Positions 23,107-34,782 are shown, numbered from the stretch's first letter. The stretch is DNA of 64,000 nucleotides from Ophiura sarsii (GCA_035610835.1 CM069459.1:28043570-28107569), one strand, 5' to 3'. Made by a program: numbers and translations. The notes: generated from the letters alone by a model not told the origin.

Positions 23107-24194
23107 CAGGCTGTCCCAAAATGATTAGTACCCATCGATGCCCAAAGTTCAATAATTGTTTTCATCATCAAAATCAATGAGATTAGATCCGTTGTTTTTT
23201 ATCATATTTTCTATACTGTACCCGTTCATTAGAATTTTAGATCATGAATATCGGACTTATTTTAATGAAGTTACACTCCATTATGTAAGACATGGTTATT
23301 TCACCTTGTTGGCAAAGTGCAAAAAAAATGTATTTTTAAACAGCTTGTTTGAAAGAAACTAATACATTCTCTCAATCTCTTGTCTGCTAATAGTCTGCGT
23401 TCTATTTTAAACTGATGTTGTATCATATTGTTGTTCAAACCATTAATACTTTGTCATTTTGATTCAATTTGAAGAGTAAAAATGGATCGTCACGCATGAG
23501 CGACCCCAAGCTTTATTTCTATAATGAGCTAGTTTTGAGGCTAAACTACAGGGACATTTAAACAGGTAAAGATGTGGCCATGGGTAATTTAGCAGTGGCT
23601 TAGACTTCCTTTTCATATTGGGGATGCAATTTCCTACAAACTTGCTAAAAATTATATAGTCCCTTAGTGTTTAACCTCACGAAATCCATTCTCCGATGTG
23701 AAAATGAAATCTAAGCCACTGGTGAATTACCAAACACCACTAGTCATTTAGAAGTCCCTAAACACTCGTCAAATAAAACAATGCATGGGGTCACTCAAGT
23801 GTGACAAATTTCTTTTACCCGTTCAATTGAATTAGGGAGAAGAGTTATTAATGATTTGAACACCTATAACTAATAACAGTTACAACAGAAAGACACACAA
23901 GATTATATTGAGTAGACAAGCGATTATGAAAATACACAAGTTTCTTTCAAACAAGCTGTAATAGCACACCCTTTTTTTAGCACTTTGTCAAAAGGTAAAA
24001 TCACCATGTTCTACATAATGGAGTGTATCTTGAGTTTGATAAATCCGATATTCATGATCTAAAATTCTAGTGAAATAGTACAGTATGATAAAGATGATGT
24101 AAAAACAACGGACCTAATCCCATCGATTAATAATGATGACAAAAATTATTGAACTTTGGGCATCGGTGGGTACTAATCATTTTGGGACAGCCTG
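23107..24194. mobile_element. Foldback element with arms of about 255 bp, TA-flanked
   Basis: TA-CAGGCTGTCCCAAAATG at the left and CATTTTGGGACAGCCTG-TA at the right. Arms 23107-23361 and 23938-24194 pair imperfectly; the spacer of about 580 bp has no coding sense. A TA target and CAGG-type end fit a mariner-derived non-autonomous element. The region just left (22700-23050) repeats CACCCTGTA several times. Confidence 0.8.
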
Positions 24195-24199
24195 TAGTT

Positions 24200-25170
24200 T
24201 GTGGGTCATTAAGTATGTAAAACTTAAGTTTTGTCCCGTTTAATCAGAATTGGTGCATTTCTCAACATTATTAGAAGTGAAACATTTTTTGGACCAGTTT
24301 GTGACTTCTGACCTAATACACAAATTGGGCAGTGAAATTTGGTAAATAATATTGTAATTTGCATATTAATTACAATTTAATTATAACCTTAATTTACGCG
24401 GTATACCCAGAATGAAATTATTGTTTATCACTATTTAAAAATACCAAAGTAGTTAAGTTTCAAGTTCGAGTCCCCTGCATATGATAAATAGATACATAAG
24501 AAGTAACATTGTGGTGAAAGACACTTTTGTAATTACTTAATTAAGTTAATTAAGCGATCTTACTAAGTGGCTTCAAGCATTTTTACATCCATCTTTTGAT
24601 ATGTATTATTTATCTAAAGGTAAGTGACTTTAAAATGCTCTAGCATTTCCTTTAAGCATTACTAAATTGGTCCTACATTATTGAATGTATCTGTAAAACA
24701 TTTTTAAACCATGATAACACATTAATGATTAATTATACAGCCATTTAATTAATAATTACCATCGCTATAAATCAGAGAAAACAGAACTTCAGCATGCCCT
24801 AATGGGTTGATAAATGGCAATCATTATTCTTTTTAGAGGAATATGTATTTATTACAAATTTATCTTTAAATGAGATATTGATGAGGTTGATATGACAAGG
24901 GATTACGAAAATACAACAATTTATTCAAATCAACACTACGAAAATCTTGTATTTCCATGTGCTAATACATTACCCGCACCCAACTGACCGCACCCACCTG
25001 AACCGCCACCCCTGTTTCTTCAGATTTAAACTGTTGTTACTCTGTTATTTAAATTTATATTTTAAATGAGATTTAACACTATTATAGACCCATCTCTCAG
25101 CTTTAAAATGAAGCATCAACCACTTCAATAGTCTAAGGGGTTGTGATGCTATAAGATTTTAATGACGAAA
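24200..25170. other. No recognised feature
   Basis: AT-rich intron sequence without an ORF, splice-consistent exon or clear repeat that I could identify. Confidence 0.6.
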
Positions 25171-25177
25171 CCATTCC

Positions 25178-25480
25178 GTCGTGTCGGTTGAGATTGGCAC
25201 TGTCGGTTCATTTGACCAAAGGAATCGTGGAAGTATGATGGTCAAAAGTACACAGATAAAAAAATTCGCGCGCTTATGTCTTCCCAAAATGCATTATTCT
25301 TTGGTACAAGCTTGTTTAGAGCCAAAATGTACCTCAATCGTGAAGAAAATAGGTGTAAAGTCGAACATTTTCGAGCGCTACACGCGAAAATCTTGACTCA
25401 CAATAATCTTGTCGGTTCATTTTTCATTTCTCGCCCCCCCCCCCCCCCCCCCCCCCCATATGAAAAACCTAGCTACGCCA
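25178..25480 (+). repeat. Dispersed repeat ending in poly-C and CTAGCTACGCCACTG
   Basis: Homologous to 15970-16240 and 59285-59580. It ends in a run of C followed by ACCTAGCTACGCCACTG, a terminus also seen in degraded form at 30850-30863 and 59568-59578. Confidence 0.65.
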
Positions 25481-25910
25481 CTGACAATAATTATAACATG
25501 CTCTTCGATGTGTATTTTGAATAGAGAATTGTATATACATAAAGCTCGCAGTCAGGCTGTAGACACATCAAGCCATCATTTTCATGGAAAGCCATCGTGT
25601 CAATATTTCAAAATACGCAATAAACACACTTAGCTTTAAACCCTAATTCCATTCCATGAGTTCCCCAAGAGACAATTTGTGTGCATTTTGTTTTTGGTGG
25701 TTGTTGAATACTTCCTTAGTACTTTAAAACAAAACACCAGCTTACAGATATCGATGTCCGGGTCATTACATGGATCTAAACTGCTCACAAAAAGTATCGA
25801 AACACTTAGAAATGTTCCAATATACGGTATAACGGCTCGAAAGGGTATGCATTAATCGAAGCAAATAACCAAGTGCATAATTTTGTTCTGCGTATTTTGA
25901 CACCTCGATC

Positions 25911-26295
25911 CAGGGGCGGACTGGCCACTGTGGCGTTGTGGCGATCGCCACATGGGCCGCTTGGTTTTGGGCCTCTCAGGGCCGGTTACTCAAATGTTGT
26001 GGCCGTGTGAAAATTTATGACTGTGCGAAAATTTGTGACCGTGCGAAAATTTGTGACTGTGCGAAATTTTTTGACCGTGCGAATTTTTTTGACCCTACCC
26101 CCCCCCCCCCCCCCCCCCCCCCCTCCACCCCCACCCCCACTTACGTGAAATTCACGAGGTGACTGACTGGGAAAAAATTGGGGCAACCTTTTACGAAAAT
26201 TTACTACCGGGACGACATACTTCTGCCTGACATGATCAAAAAGGGCCGCTTTAATAATTTTGCCACGGCCGCTTTCAGGTCCCAGTCCGCCCCTG
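25911..26295. mobile_element. hAT MITE with 8-bp target duplication
   Basis: Terminal inverted repeats CAGGGGCGGACTGG and CCAGTCCGCCCCTG, bracketed by CCTCGATC at 25903-25910 and 26296-26303. Inside are about five 20-bp tandem units of the type GACCGTGCGAAAATTTGT and a long poly-C tract. Confidence 0.85.
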
Positions 26296-26815
26296 CCTCG
26301 ATCGATAAGATACGATATTGCGGAGCGGAGTTATTGTCATTTCAATGGTCGTGGGTCTAATTTCCAAAGTGACAATCATCCTATAGAAAGAGGTTTGCAT
26401 TACTGTTAAGAATGATCAGATTCGTGATTTTCAATAGGGATGAGTGTCACTTTGAAACTGGACCCACGATCATTGAAATGACAATAACTCCGTTCCGCAA
26501 CATCGTATCTCAACGATCGAGGTGTCAAAATACGCAGAACAAAATTATGCACTTGGTTATTTGCTTCGATTAATGCATACCTTTTCGAGTCGTTGGTCGT
26601 GTGCCACGAGTTGGAACCCCGTATTTTGAGGAGGTGTGACATTTTTACACCGTTGATGATGTTTATGATATCACCGTTTCTATATTTCTCATCATAAAAT
26701 AACCAATTTGGTGTCATTACAAAGCACAATAAATATTCTTTCCATATACCATACACAAAATAATGTCTTAATTATTTCAGTTTTAATTGGGAGCAAATAA
26801 TTGATCAACGGGTGC

Positions 26816-27125
26816 TTGGGGAGGAGGGGGAGGAACCGGAGGATGAGGAGCCAATCTCTAGACAAGCTATGAAATACTTCATTCACTTCACTTATTGATA
26901 ATCAATATACATGCTAGGTGGAATGTCAGAGCGATCGGGCTGATGTGTACCGTTGAGAAGTAAACAGGAGTGTTGTGGGGAGGAGGAGGAGAAGGAGGAA
27001 TCGCAGTGAGGAGCTAATCTCACAGACACGCAATGAAATACTTCATTCACATATCTCATTGACGATACATGCTATAGATAGAATGTCAGAGAGATTGGCT
27101 GTTGTGTACCGATTAGAAGTAAACC
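26816..27125. repeat. Tandem duplication of about 150 bp
   Basis: Two diverged units, each with a GGGGAGGAGG purine tract, TGAAATACTTCATTCAC and a TGTACCG..AGAAGTAAAC end. Confidence 0.7.
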
Positions 27126-28448
27126 GATTAATTTATTTGTACTGATAACAATTCATACACTTGTGCATAATATCTTAAAATAAATTAACCACTTCATGGA
27201 GAGAAACAGTATACATTTTCTGTACGTGTGGTATGTTTACTTTGCTATAACCAGACAAATGACAGCTTACAAATTACAAGGTATGCACGCTCTACTGTAT
27301 GCATGCCGAGTGAGTTCAAAAATCCCGCGTGTACATCTCGTGCTTTAACGTTCCAATCGATACTATACGGTGTGCATATTGCATGCGCGCAATCTTGAAA
27401 TTTGTCCAGAATTTGTGACATCTTTATCAAATTTGAAAGATTTACGACGCGTAGCGAGATGTGGGAAGGGGTGGGAGCTGAGTCCATCGGTGTCATTGTT
27501 AATAGTCTGTGGATCATCGTCGGACAAAAGTACTCACATTGCATCTTGCACTGAATACTAATTTATTTTACCCATGCTCAACGCTTGTTATGGCAGTAAA
27601 CTGAAGAAAATAGATTGTTTTCAAAAATAAGCGCTCCGTTAGATCACATGTGCTTTATTTTGTAACACCCTGTATATGATGTTATTGGCCAAATTTAATT
27701 TAGTGTGTATATCCAGGCAACATTTCTAATTGTAACATGTTCATTTTATGTGTGTTTTATTTCATTTCATTATCATTGCGTTCATCAAAATAAAATCAAA
27801 AAGTGAAGAAACGCGTGGATTGAGTACTCGATCATACATGTGCATTTCGCTTGTTACACCCTGTATGTAGGCCTATAACATGGTAATTACTGGTCATATG
27901 TTTGTGTTTGGTGCAATATTATTACAAAACATCAATTTAAAATTGATTATGACACTATAACGGTTAACTTTATTTCAGAAATACGTTTTCACACACTTAT
28001 AGTGTTACAAATTTTGACCACCCTGTATAAGGTATCCTTTATGACTAAAGACAAAAGTGGCAGCATTTTTCTTTGTAAAACTAGTGTATACTTTTGAATA
28101 ATGCAGCATAAAAAATTAAAAAATCTTCAAGGTATGTAAATGACCAGTATTGTTTTTGTATTTTTAGTGCATTTCTTGATGTTTGCACCCTATATATTAT
28201 CTACCCACCCTGTACAATGACCTTGATATTGTCATTGTGAGATTTGGAAATTAGTATGCTTTCAGGAAATGTATACTTTCCTTATACTCCTATGTATAGT
28301 TGTAATGCTAAAAATGTTTTAAGCAAAATCCAAGTGATTTTTCCATTTTTAGCATATGTCACACAAAGGGGTCCCAACTCAAGGCACACGACCCGTTATA
28401 TATTGGATCATTTCTAAGTGTTTCGATACTTTTTGTGAGCAGTTTATA

Positions 28449-29319
28449 AAGGGGTCAAAAAAAGTAAGTCCCCCTCTAAAATTAGATTACCTTTGTTTAC
28501 ATAACTTCAGACACAATTAGACGTTTTGAGAAATTCAAACGATTATGAAAAGAGAAAACGCTTGGCTACCAATAGAAGTTTTTTGGATTTCGATATCATG
28601 TTTATTTTTCCCAAAAGAGTGACATTTCCTCGAAAGGATGCTTTCAGAAAAAGTGGCACTTACTTGTATTGGATTTTGGCAAATGTCATGTTAACGAAAA
28701 CATCATTGAGGGGATATTTGACTTTTTTGGGAAAAGTAAAGATGGTATTGAAAAGGGGAAAATTTGTACGGATAGCTAAGCGTTTTTCCTTTTCAGAAAC
28801 GTTTCAATTTTTTTAAACGTTTAATTGTGTGGAGGTGTGACGCAAACAAAATTGTATAGGACTTTGAAAATTGCCACTGTTTCTGAGAACATCGTTTTAG
28901 GAAAATGAGACTATTTTAGGAAAAGTAAACATGATATTGAAGAGGAGAAACTTTTAATAAAAACCCAAGCGCTTTCTCTTTTCACAAGTCTTTAAATTTC
29001 TCAAAATGATTAATCCTGAGTGGAGTTACGCAAACAAACTTAGTCTAATTTGCGTACAAACAAATCACGAGAGAGAGTTTTTAAATTGGCTGGTATAGGA
29101 CCAAGTGCCACTTTTTCTGAAAACATCATTTTGGGTAAAGGTGACTGTTTTGTGAAAAGTAAACATGATATCGAAAATAAAAAACTTTTTATTGGTAGCC
29201 AAGCGTTTTATCTTTTCATAATCGTTTCAATTTTTCAAAACGTTTAGTTGTGTGTGAAGTTATGTAAACAAAGGTTATCTAATTTTAGAGGGGGACTTAT
29301 ATACTTTTTTTGACCCCTT
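28449..29319. mobile_element. TIR element AAGGGGTC, copy 1
   Basis: Terminal inverted repeats begin AAGGGGTC and include AAGTAAGTCCCCCTCTAAAA; pairing extends over about 100 bp with a gap. TA flanks at 28447-28448 and 29320-29321. The interior is several internal repeats in both orientations, with no transposase. Confidence 0.7.
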
Positions 29320-29547
29320 TATGAGTGAATGCTTACGCTACCAAACTATTGAAGTTCTGTGTGGGAGCCTGAGTAACACCTATGGCGTATACAGGGTAGT
29401 AACTTGCCATCATCAATATACATGAATACAAATTATGCATGCTTAGAAACTTTGTTTAGAAACCCTTTTACAATATCCTCCATCAAATAGAACATACACG
29501 TACATTTGTACTTGAATCACCATTTTGGCTGACCTTTAACCTCTCTA

Positions 29548-29916
29548 CACTGCAAAAAAAGCGTTTATATTTCTGATAACACTTAATAAACACTTCGACA
29601 CGTTTATTTTTGTGTTTTACGTGTAAAGGTATAGGAGGCATTGCATACGATAAACGTTTGCATAAACACTACAACACGTTTATAGAGGTAATTGTGTAAT
29701 ATTTATTAACACACCAATATGTTTATATCAGCAATAAGAAACATGTTGGGGTGTTAATGATTATACAACAAATACCTCTATAAACGTGTTGTAGTGTTTA
29801 TGCAAACGTTTATCGTATGCAATGCCTCCTATACCTTTACACGTAAAACACAAAAATAAACGTGTTGAAGTGTTTATTAAGTGTTATCAGAAAAAGACAC
29901 GTTTCTTTTTACAGTG
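29548..29916. mobile_element. Foldback MITE CACTGCAAAAA, TA-flanked
   Basis: Almost perfect arms of about 150 bp (for example AAACACTACAACACGTTTAT pairs with its inverse near 29770) around a short spacer. Ends CACTGCAAAAAAAG and CTTTTTACAGTG with TA on both sides. It ends 30 bp before exon 3. Confidence 0.75.
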
Positions 29917-29946
29917 TATAGTCTCTATGTTGCCGTGTTTACTTAC

Positions 29947-30127
29947 TCGGTTAGCGGATCGAGGGCAATCTGCCTGGGTAAGGTTGCTGTTGTAATTTCG
30001 CTCGTGTGTATTCGTGTAGGAGGCCCGACAAAGCCCATATCGACGTAGAATACGCCACTAGTGTCACCGGAGGTATAATATATGATACGATTGACGACAT
30101 CCAATACCAAACCGTAAGGCTCTACAT
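29947..30127 (-). CDS. Exon 3: YWTD propeller, second blade
   Basis: The 181-base exon starts in phase 1 (acceptor tatcaatag) and ends in phase 2 at GA followed by gtaagtaaa. The product has the blade pattern PYGLVLDVVNRIIYYTSGD, then SGVFYVDM, then the start of the next blade PRQIALDPLT. IYYTS replaces the canonical YWTD. The in-frame TAA made by the donor sequence itself confirms that the exon must end here. This is the only phase 2 intron in the gene, and its acceptor 13 kb away has the matching phase. Confidence 0.8.
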
Positions 30128-30885
30128 CTATTGATAAATAAAAAGTAATAGATTTTGTTTTTTAGACCCAGAATAGACGTACATTTGATGCATTCCTTTC
30201 ATATCTGCGGTAACCTATTTAAATCGATGATTATTGAATCAATACCATTCCATACAACGGCACGCTTCAACGACTTTTCTGGGGATTACATATCGTGTCT
30301 AAAAATGTTGATTGGTTAAAAGATTAAACTTGCGTTAAATTCAAACATTTACTACGAGAAAACGGCCTAATATATTTAAAGAATTGCCACAGAACAGAAT
30401 ATGATAAATAAACTGATTAAAGTAGTTAATTTCATCCATAAAACGCAATTCATGTAATCTATTTCTAAATAACGTATTAATTTACTTTATAAAAATCACC
30501 GATATATCGTTCTCTCATCATTTGTTTAACATTTAATTCCCGGTAACTAATCGAACAACCCTCAAAGGAAACTGTACTTGCTAACCAATCACCAGTGGGG
30601 TTGACCGTGCAATCTGCCAAAGCAAATGAATACCCGAGTGAACATGCCCGCTTGATCGTTCTGAAATAACACTAGAGGGTCCAGGGAGGGACAATCCCCC
30701 ATTTCAGAAGTCTCGCCCCACGCCCTCCCACCCACCCACCTACAAATTATATGTATATTAACTAGGAATTGTCCGTTATGCCCCATTATCACAGGAGGCC
30801 TATTCCCACTCACTCATGCACCCCACCCCTCCCCCATTGAAGACCCTAGTTACGCCACTGTTAACCATGATAAACTATGTAATAC

Positions 30886-31104
30886 CTGCTGCAGTATCGA
30901 AAGATTCAACGCTACTCCCATCCAGATTGCATCGTCTTATCTTATCATCATCAAACTCGGTCCAATAGATCTTCTTTTCCACCGGGTCATAATCGACCTG
31001 ACGCGGGTTGTCACAAGTAAAAACTAATTCAAAATTCAGCGTTCCGATATTGTCGCCAAATGTGGTCTTGTAGAGTTTTGGCGGGCTCTCCACCAAGAGA
31101 AATC
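30886..31104 (-). CDS. Exon 2: YWTD propeller, N-terminal strand and first blade
   Basis: This phase 1-1 exon (219 bases) is bounded by an acceptor aatctag and a donor gtattac. It encodes the opening strand FLLVESPPKLY and then a textbook LDL-receptor class B blade: PRQVDYDPVEKKIYWTEF, with IYWT as the signature, followed by KIRRCNLDGSSVESF (basic residues, then LDGS). In six-bladed YWTD propellers the first strand closes the ring with the last blade, which fits its position just after the signal peptide. The donor phase matches the next exon, giving Ala-Ala-Asp. Confidence 0.85.
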
Positions 31105-31417
31105 CTAGATTTTCTGAATTAATGAAACAAACAAGACACTGATAATTTTAAATTGCCTGTATTATGAAGAGCTCAATTGCATAATCAGCTAAGGCGACGC
31201 GACTGTTCTACGGGTTTTCCGACCTCTCAGGTAGGTGCGTTTAGTCAGGTGGGGCTTTCTTTCAAACCATCGTTACAAATTTGGTGTGAATTTTCAACAA
31301 TGTTTGATTTAAAAAGAAAATTTAGAATTCTAAAATTGTCGTGTGGTGGGTTTTTTTTCAGACACAAACATCCAAAGTCGAAAATAAAGGTCGGTCGGCG
31401 CCCGTAAAACAGTTATA

Positions 31418-31737
31418 CACCTATCAGTTGTAAGACGCACTATACGACCCCCGGGAGAGGTGCGTCATGGGTGTGTCGTTTACCACCACATTCTTGACGG
31501 AGGGTACGTCAGTGGCAGCCTTTGGTCCGTCAACAAATTGACGGAGGGTGTGTCAATATCCGTCACTTAACATGGTGCGTCAATGTGTACATCTTTTTGC
31601 GGGTGCGTATTTGAATGACAAAGGTCCGTCGTTTTTTTGAAACAGGGTGCGTCATGGTACATGAGAAGTTGACGCACCTCGGTAAAGTGACGCACCACTC
31701 CCGGGGGTCGTATAGTGCGTCTTACAACTGATAGGTG
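31418..31737. mobile_element. MITE with about 40-bp perfect terminal inverted repeats
   Basis: TA-CACCTATCAGTTGTAAGACG at the left and its inverse at the right (ending CAACTGATAGGTG-TA). The interior repeats GACGGAGGGTGYGTCA and GTGCGTCA-type motifs. A degraded relative lies at 12905-13115. Confidence 0.8.
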
Positions 31738-32685
31738 TATTAAGTGAACATGCCATGATGCTCTCGAATTTTCTACGAATAATGATTTGGTATGGCTTTA
31801 TAAATATATAAAGGGGTCTAAAAGTAAGTCCCCCCCTCTAAAATGAGACTACCTTTGTTTACATAACTTCACACACAATTAAACGTTTTGAAAAATTGAA
31901 ACGATTATGAAAAATGAAAACGCTTGGCTACCAATAAAAAGCGGGTTTTTCATTTTCGATATCATATTGACTTTTCCCAAAACAGTCACATTTCCCCAAA
32001 ATTATGTTTTCAGAAAATACCAGTAAATTTAAAAACTGTCTCTCATGATTTGTTTGTACGCAAATTAGACCAAGGTTGTTTGCATAACTCCGCACAGGAT
32101 TAATCGTTTTGAGAAATTTAAAGACTTGTGAAAAAAGTGCTTGGCTTCTAACAGAAAGTTTCTTCTTTTCAATATCATGTTTACTTTTCCCAAAATTGCC
32201 TAATTTGTCCAAAACGATGTTCTCAGAAGAAACAGTGGCAATTTTCAAAATCCTATACAATTTTGTTTGCGTAGTACCTCCACACAATTAGACGTTTTAA
32301 GAAATTGAAACTTTTCGGAAAAGGAAAAACGCTTATTCGTACAAAGTTTCCCCTTTTCAATACCATGTTTACTTTTCCCAAAAAAGTCGAATATCCCAAA
32401 ATTATGTTTCCGTTAACATGAAATTTGCCAAAATCCAATACAAGTAAGTGCCACTTTGTCTGAAAACATCATTTTGAGGAAATGTGACTGTTTTTGGGAA
32501 AATTAAACATGATATCGAATATGGAAAACTTTTTATTGGTAGCCAAACGTTTTCTCTTTTCATAATCGTTTCAATTTTTCAAAACGTCTAATTGTGTGTA
32601 TTAATCTTTGAATAAGTTCATCTGGATTGTTTGTAGACATAATATTGAGATTTCTTTGTGTACAAATCCAAGGAAAGTGAAAGAT

Positions 32686-32744
32686 GTTACTCACTGTTTA
32701 ATGACGTTTCACTACCACGCTGGTATCTTCATCAGACTGGCAAC
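32686..32744 (-). ncRNA. Hammerhead ribozyme motif (minus-strand copy)
   Basis: The mirror copy in the left arm has the same core (CTGATGA, GAAAC, GTC) and stem I. It differs by one base in stem II (ATACCA instead of CTACCA region), which weakens the first pair. Confidence 0.55.
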
Positions 32745-32814
32745 TCTGAATTCTGCTCACTGGGGTTTTATAGCTACTGGAACCCGTCGTAGAGGGCGTG
32801 GGCAGAATGAGTTG

Positions 32815-32950
32815 GGACACATAATAGACAGGGAAACGCACAAGACCACTAGATGGCTAAAGGAAGCTATCTGGATCAGGAGGAGAGACACAAAGACACT
32901 TAACAAGGACGAGGGGGCCTACAAACTGCATAAGATCTACGATCAACTCA
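32815..32950 (+). pseudogene. GIY-YIG endonuclease C-terminal fragment (Penelope-like)
   Basis: About 45 residues only: HIIDRE, RWLKEAIWIRRR, LNKDEGAYKLHKIYDQLI. The catalytic GIY-YIG half is missing. The frame runs on into the right terminal repeat, which is not expected to be coding. Confidence 0.6.
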
Positions 32951-33013
32951 TTCTGCCCACGCCCTCTACGACGGGTTCCAGTAGCTATAAAACCCCAGTG
33001 AGCAGAATTCAGA

Positions 33014-33072
33014 GTTGCCAGTCTGATGAAGCTACCAGCGTGGTAGTGAAACGTCATTAAACAGTGAGTAAC
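33014..33072 (+). ncRNA. Hammerhead ribozyme motif (plus-strand copy)
   Basis: Core CTGATGA at 33023-33029, a stem II of six pairs (CTACCA/TGGTAG, loop GCG), then GAAAC and GTC with predicted cleavage after C33055. Stem I is supported by AGT/ATT next to the core and by GTTGC (33014-33018) with GTAAC (33068-33072) beyond an internal loop. Stem III is only AC/GT with no loop, as in the minimal hammerheads of Penelope-like elements, which may need to act as dimers. Activity is inferred from the fold only. Confidence 0.6.
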
Positions 33073-34144
33073 ATCTTTCACTTTCCTTGGATTTGTACAC
33101 AAAGAAATCTCAATATTATGTGTGTAGTAATGTAAACAAAGTAATCTTATTTTAGGGGGGGGGACTTACTTTTTTTTACCCTTTATATATCATTGTTGGA
33201 TTTTGCCAAAAGTGTCTGCAAACGACATTCCAACATTTCCAAAAATGTTTCGAAAATGTCAACATTATTGAATTTCATCACCATATTTGAAATCACCTTG
33301 AGAAATGCATGAAAATGAGTACAAACATGCCTATTATTGGTTCAGTAATCCTTGAGATAGACTTTGAAATTTGGGAAAAGGTTTGAAAAATCTGTTTTGT
33401 ATAATTATGGTAAATTTAATGGACAAAAGTTACGTGTGTTTTTGTTGTTTGCGTTCAGATTTCATGCAAATATATCGTTAATTTCAACAACAACAATACC
33501 TGTCGAAAAATATGCTCGTACAAAAAAGTGATAATTTGCTTACTTTTCGCTCAATTTCGTCGGTCGAAAATGTTGATGATATCATTGCGCAGCCAATTTA
33601 TGTCGGCCCTTTTTATGACTTTATTTTGGCCAAGGTGGCCGATCTGAGATCGTCGTCTGCTTGCGTTATAATGATATCGCCATCCTTTGACGATTCGGAG
33701 TAATTTTTAAATTGGGAGTTCAGTGTGCCGGGAAGTTTAGGCTCATGCATGGACGCATCATTATTAGTGTGGTAGAGAAGTCCCAAATATGCAAATGAGA
33801 ATTATGTGATTTTTTCCCGGATTTTTTCCGTTGCATAGCATGACCAGTGAGATCATTTGCATAATTGGGACTTTTACACCACACCGCTACCTGATTATTT
33901 TCGGAAGCTTGCAAGTCAAAAAATGTGTATGGATTGAAACGTCCTTATGACCTGATTTGTGCGTTGAACCAGAGATACTATTAACTTTGGGATAGGAAAG
34001 TCGTATACTAACGTACGTAGCGAAAACGAACCCTTTTGCATATTTGAATAAATTATGGTTATCGTCCGGAATGTGTCGGTGACCGGCGTTTAACGCGTTT
34101 AACAATGTTTAACCAGGTTTAACGGCAGGTTAAACGGCATGTTA

Positions 34145-34440
34145 GTCAGCATAGGTTTGGGGGCGCTGTAGATTTACACAGACGACGGTGGCCACGTGAA
34201 ACCTAAATTTTGAATTCGTAGTGAATAACACGTAATCGCGAATTTTAAACTATCATTTTGACAAATACATCATAATTAAAAGGATTTTTATCGTTAACCG
34301 GGCGATGACTGTTAAAAATAATTCAAAATGGTGCACTCTCGTTGCCAAATTGGGTCGTCTGAGAGACGCGTGGCCAGCGTTGCGTCGTCTGCTACAATCA
34401 TCACGCCTGATCGGTATAGCGCCCTCAATTCTATGCTGAC
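34145..34440. mobile_element. Candidate MITE GTCAGCATAG
   Basis: Short imperfect inverted repeats (TTAGTCAGCATAGG at the left, CTATGCTGACTAA at the right, both followed inward by a GGGCGC motif). Target duplication is unclear because the flanks are part of the palindrome. Confidence 0.45.
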
Positions 34441-34699
34441 TAAGTTCGATTTAAAAGTGGACCCTATCGGCAAGCTGAGAGGCAGACCCCTGGTTGAACC
34501 CTAAAAGTGTTGTTGTTAGAATAAAGCCGTTAAACTTCATCTATAATAAGCCCATATTGACTAATAGTTAATAAGCTGAGAATAGATAAAAAGGTATGAG
34601 CGCCCTCTTTTGATCTAGAGAAATTAGCACGAATGAGTTTAGTGTATTCGATATTCAATACTATAAAGTTGTATTACTATCTAAATAATTTCATGGACA

Positions 34700-34782
34700 G
34701 ACGAATTGCTCAATTGGTAAAGCGCCCGGTAAAGCGTCAACTTCAGTATCACGAGGTTGGTGGATCAATTCTCAACTACACC
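34700..34782 (+). repeat. tRNA-like sequence
   Basis: GACGAATTGCTCAATTGG resembles an A box and GGATCAATTC (34762-34771) a B box. It does not fold as an intact tRNA. Confidence 0.35.

Larger units (their letters stand above)
25779..28444. mobile_element. 2.7-kb TIR element, TA-flanked, with a hAT nested inside
   Basis: Ends AACTGCTCACAAAAAGTATC and its inverse, continuing for about 40 bp (GAAACACTTAGAAATG), with TA on both sides (25777-25778, 28445-28446). The left part contains an inner inverted repeat (about 25828-26370 against 26438-26605) interrupted by the hAT at 25911. No transposase could be read. Contains the duplication at 26816-27125. Confidence 0.65.
32605..33121 (+). mobile_element. 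Penelope-like element fragment with inverted terminal copies
   Basis: Two nearly identical 178-bp arms (32637-32814 and 32944-33121) are in inverted orientation around 129 bp. The middle reads GHIIDRETHKTTRWLKEAIW then RDTKTLNKDEGAYKLHK on the plus strand. I recognise this as the C-terminal end of the GIY-YIG endonuclease region of Penelope-like retroelements (R..KEA.., LN.D.G). Each arm carries a hammerhead motif, which is known from Penelope-like terminal repeats. The reverse transcriptase is absent. Confidence 0.65.
31811..33183. mobile_element. TIR element AAGGGGTC, copy 2, host of a Penelope-like fragment
   Basis: Ends AAGGGGTCTAAAAGTAAGTC and GACTTACTTTTTTTTACCCTT, TA-flanked (31809-31810, 33184-33185). 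The interior matches copy 1 until about 32600, where a foreign block begins; copy-1-like sequence resumes at about 33122 (GTAATGTAAACAAAG). Confidence 0.65.

Noticed and set aside
25766..28444. CRISPR array suggested by regular short repeats
   Set aside because: Repeats are tandem or inverted without unique spacers, and the window is eukaryotic.
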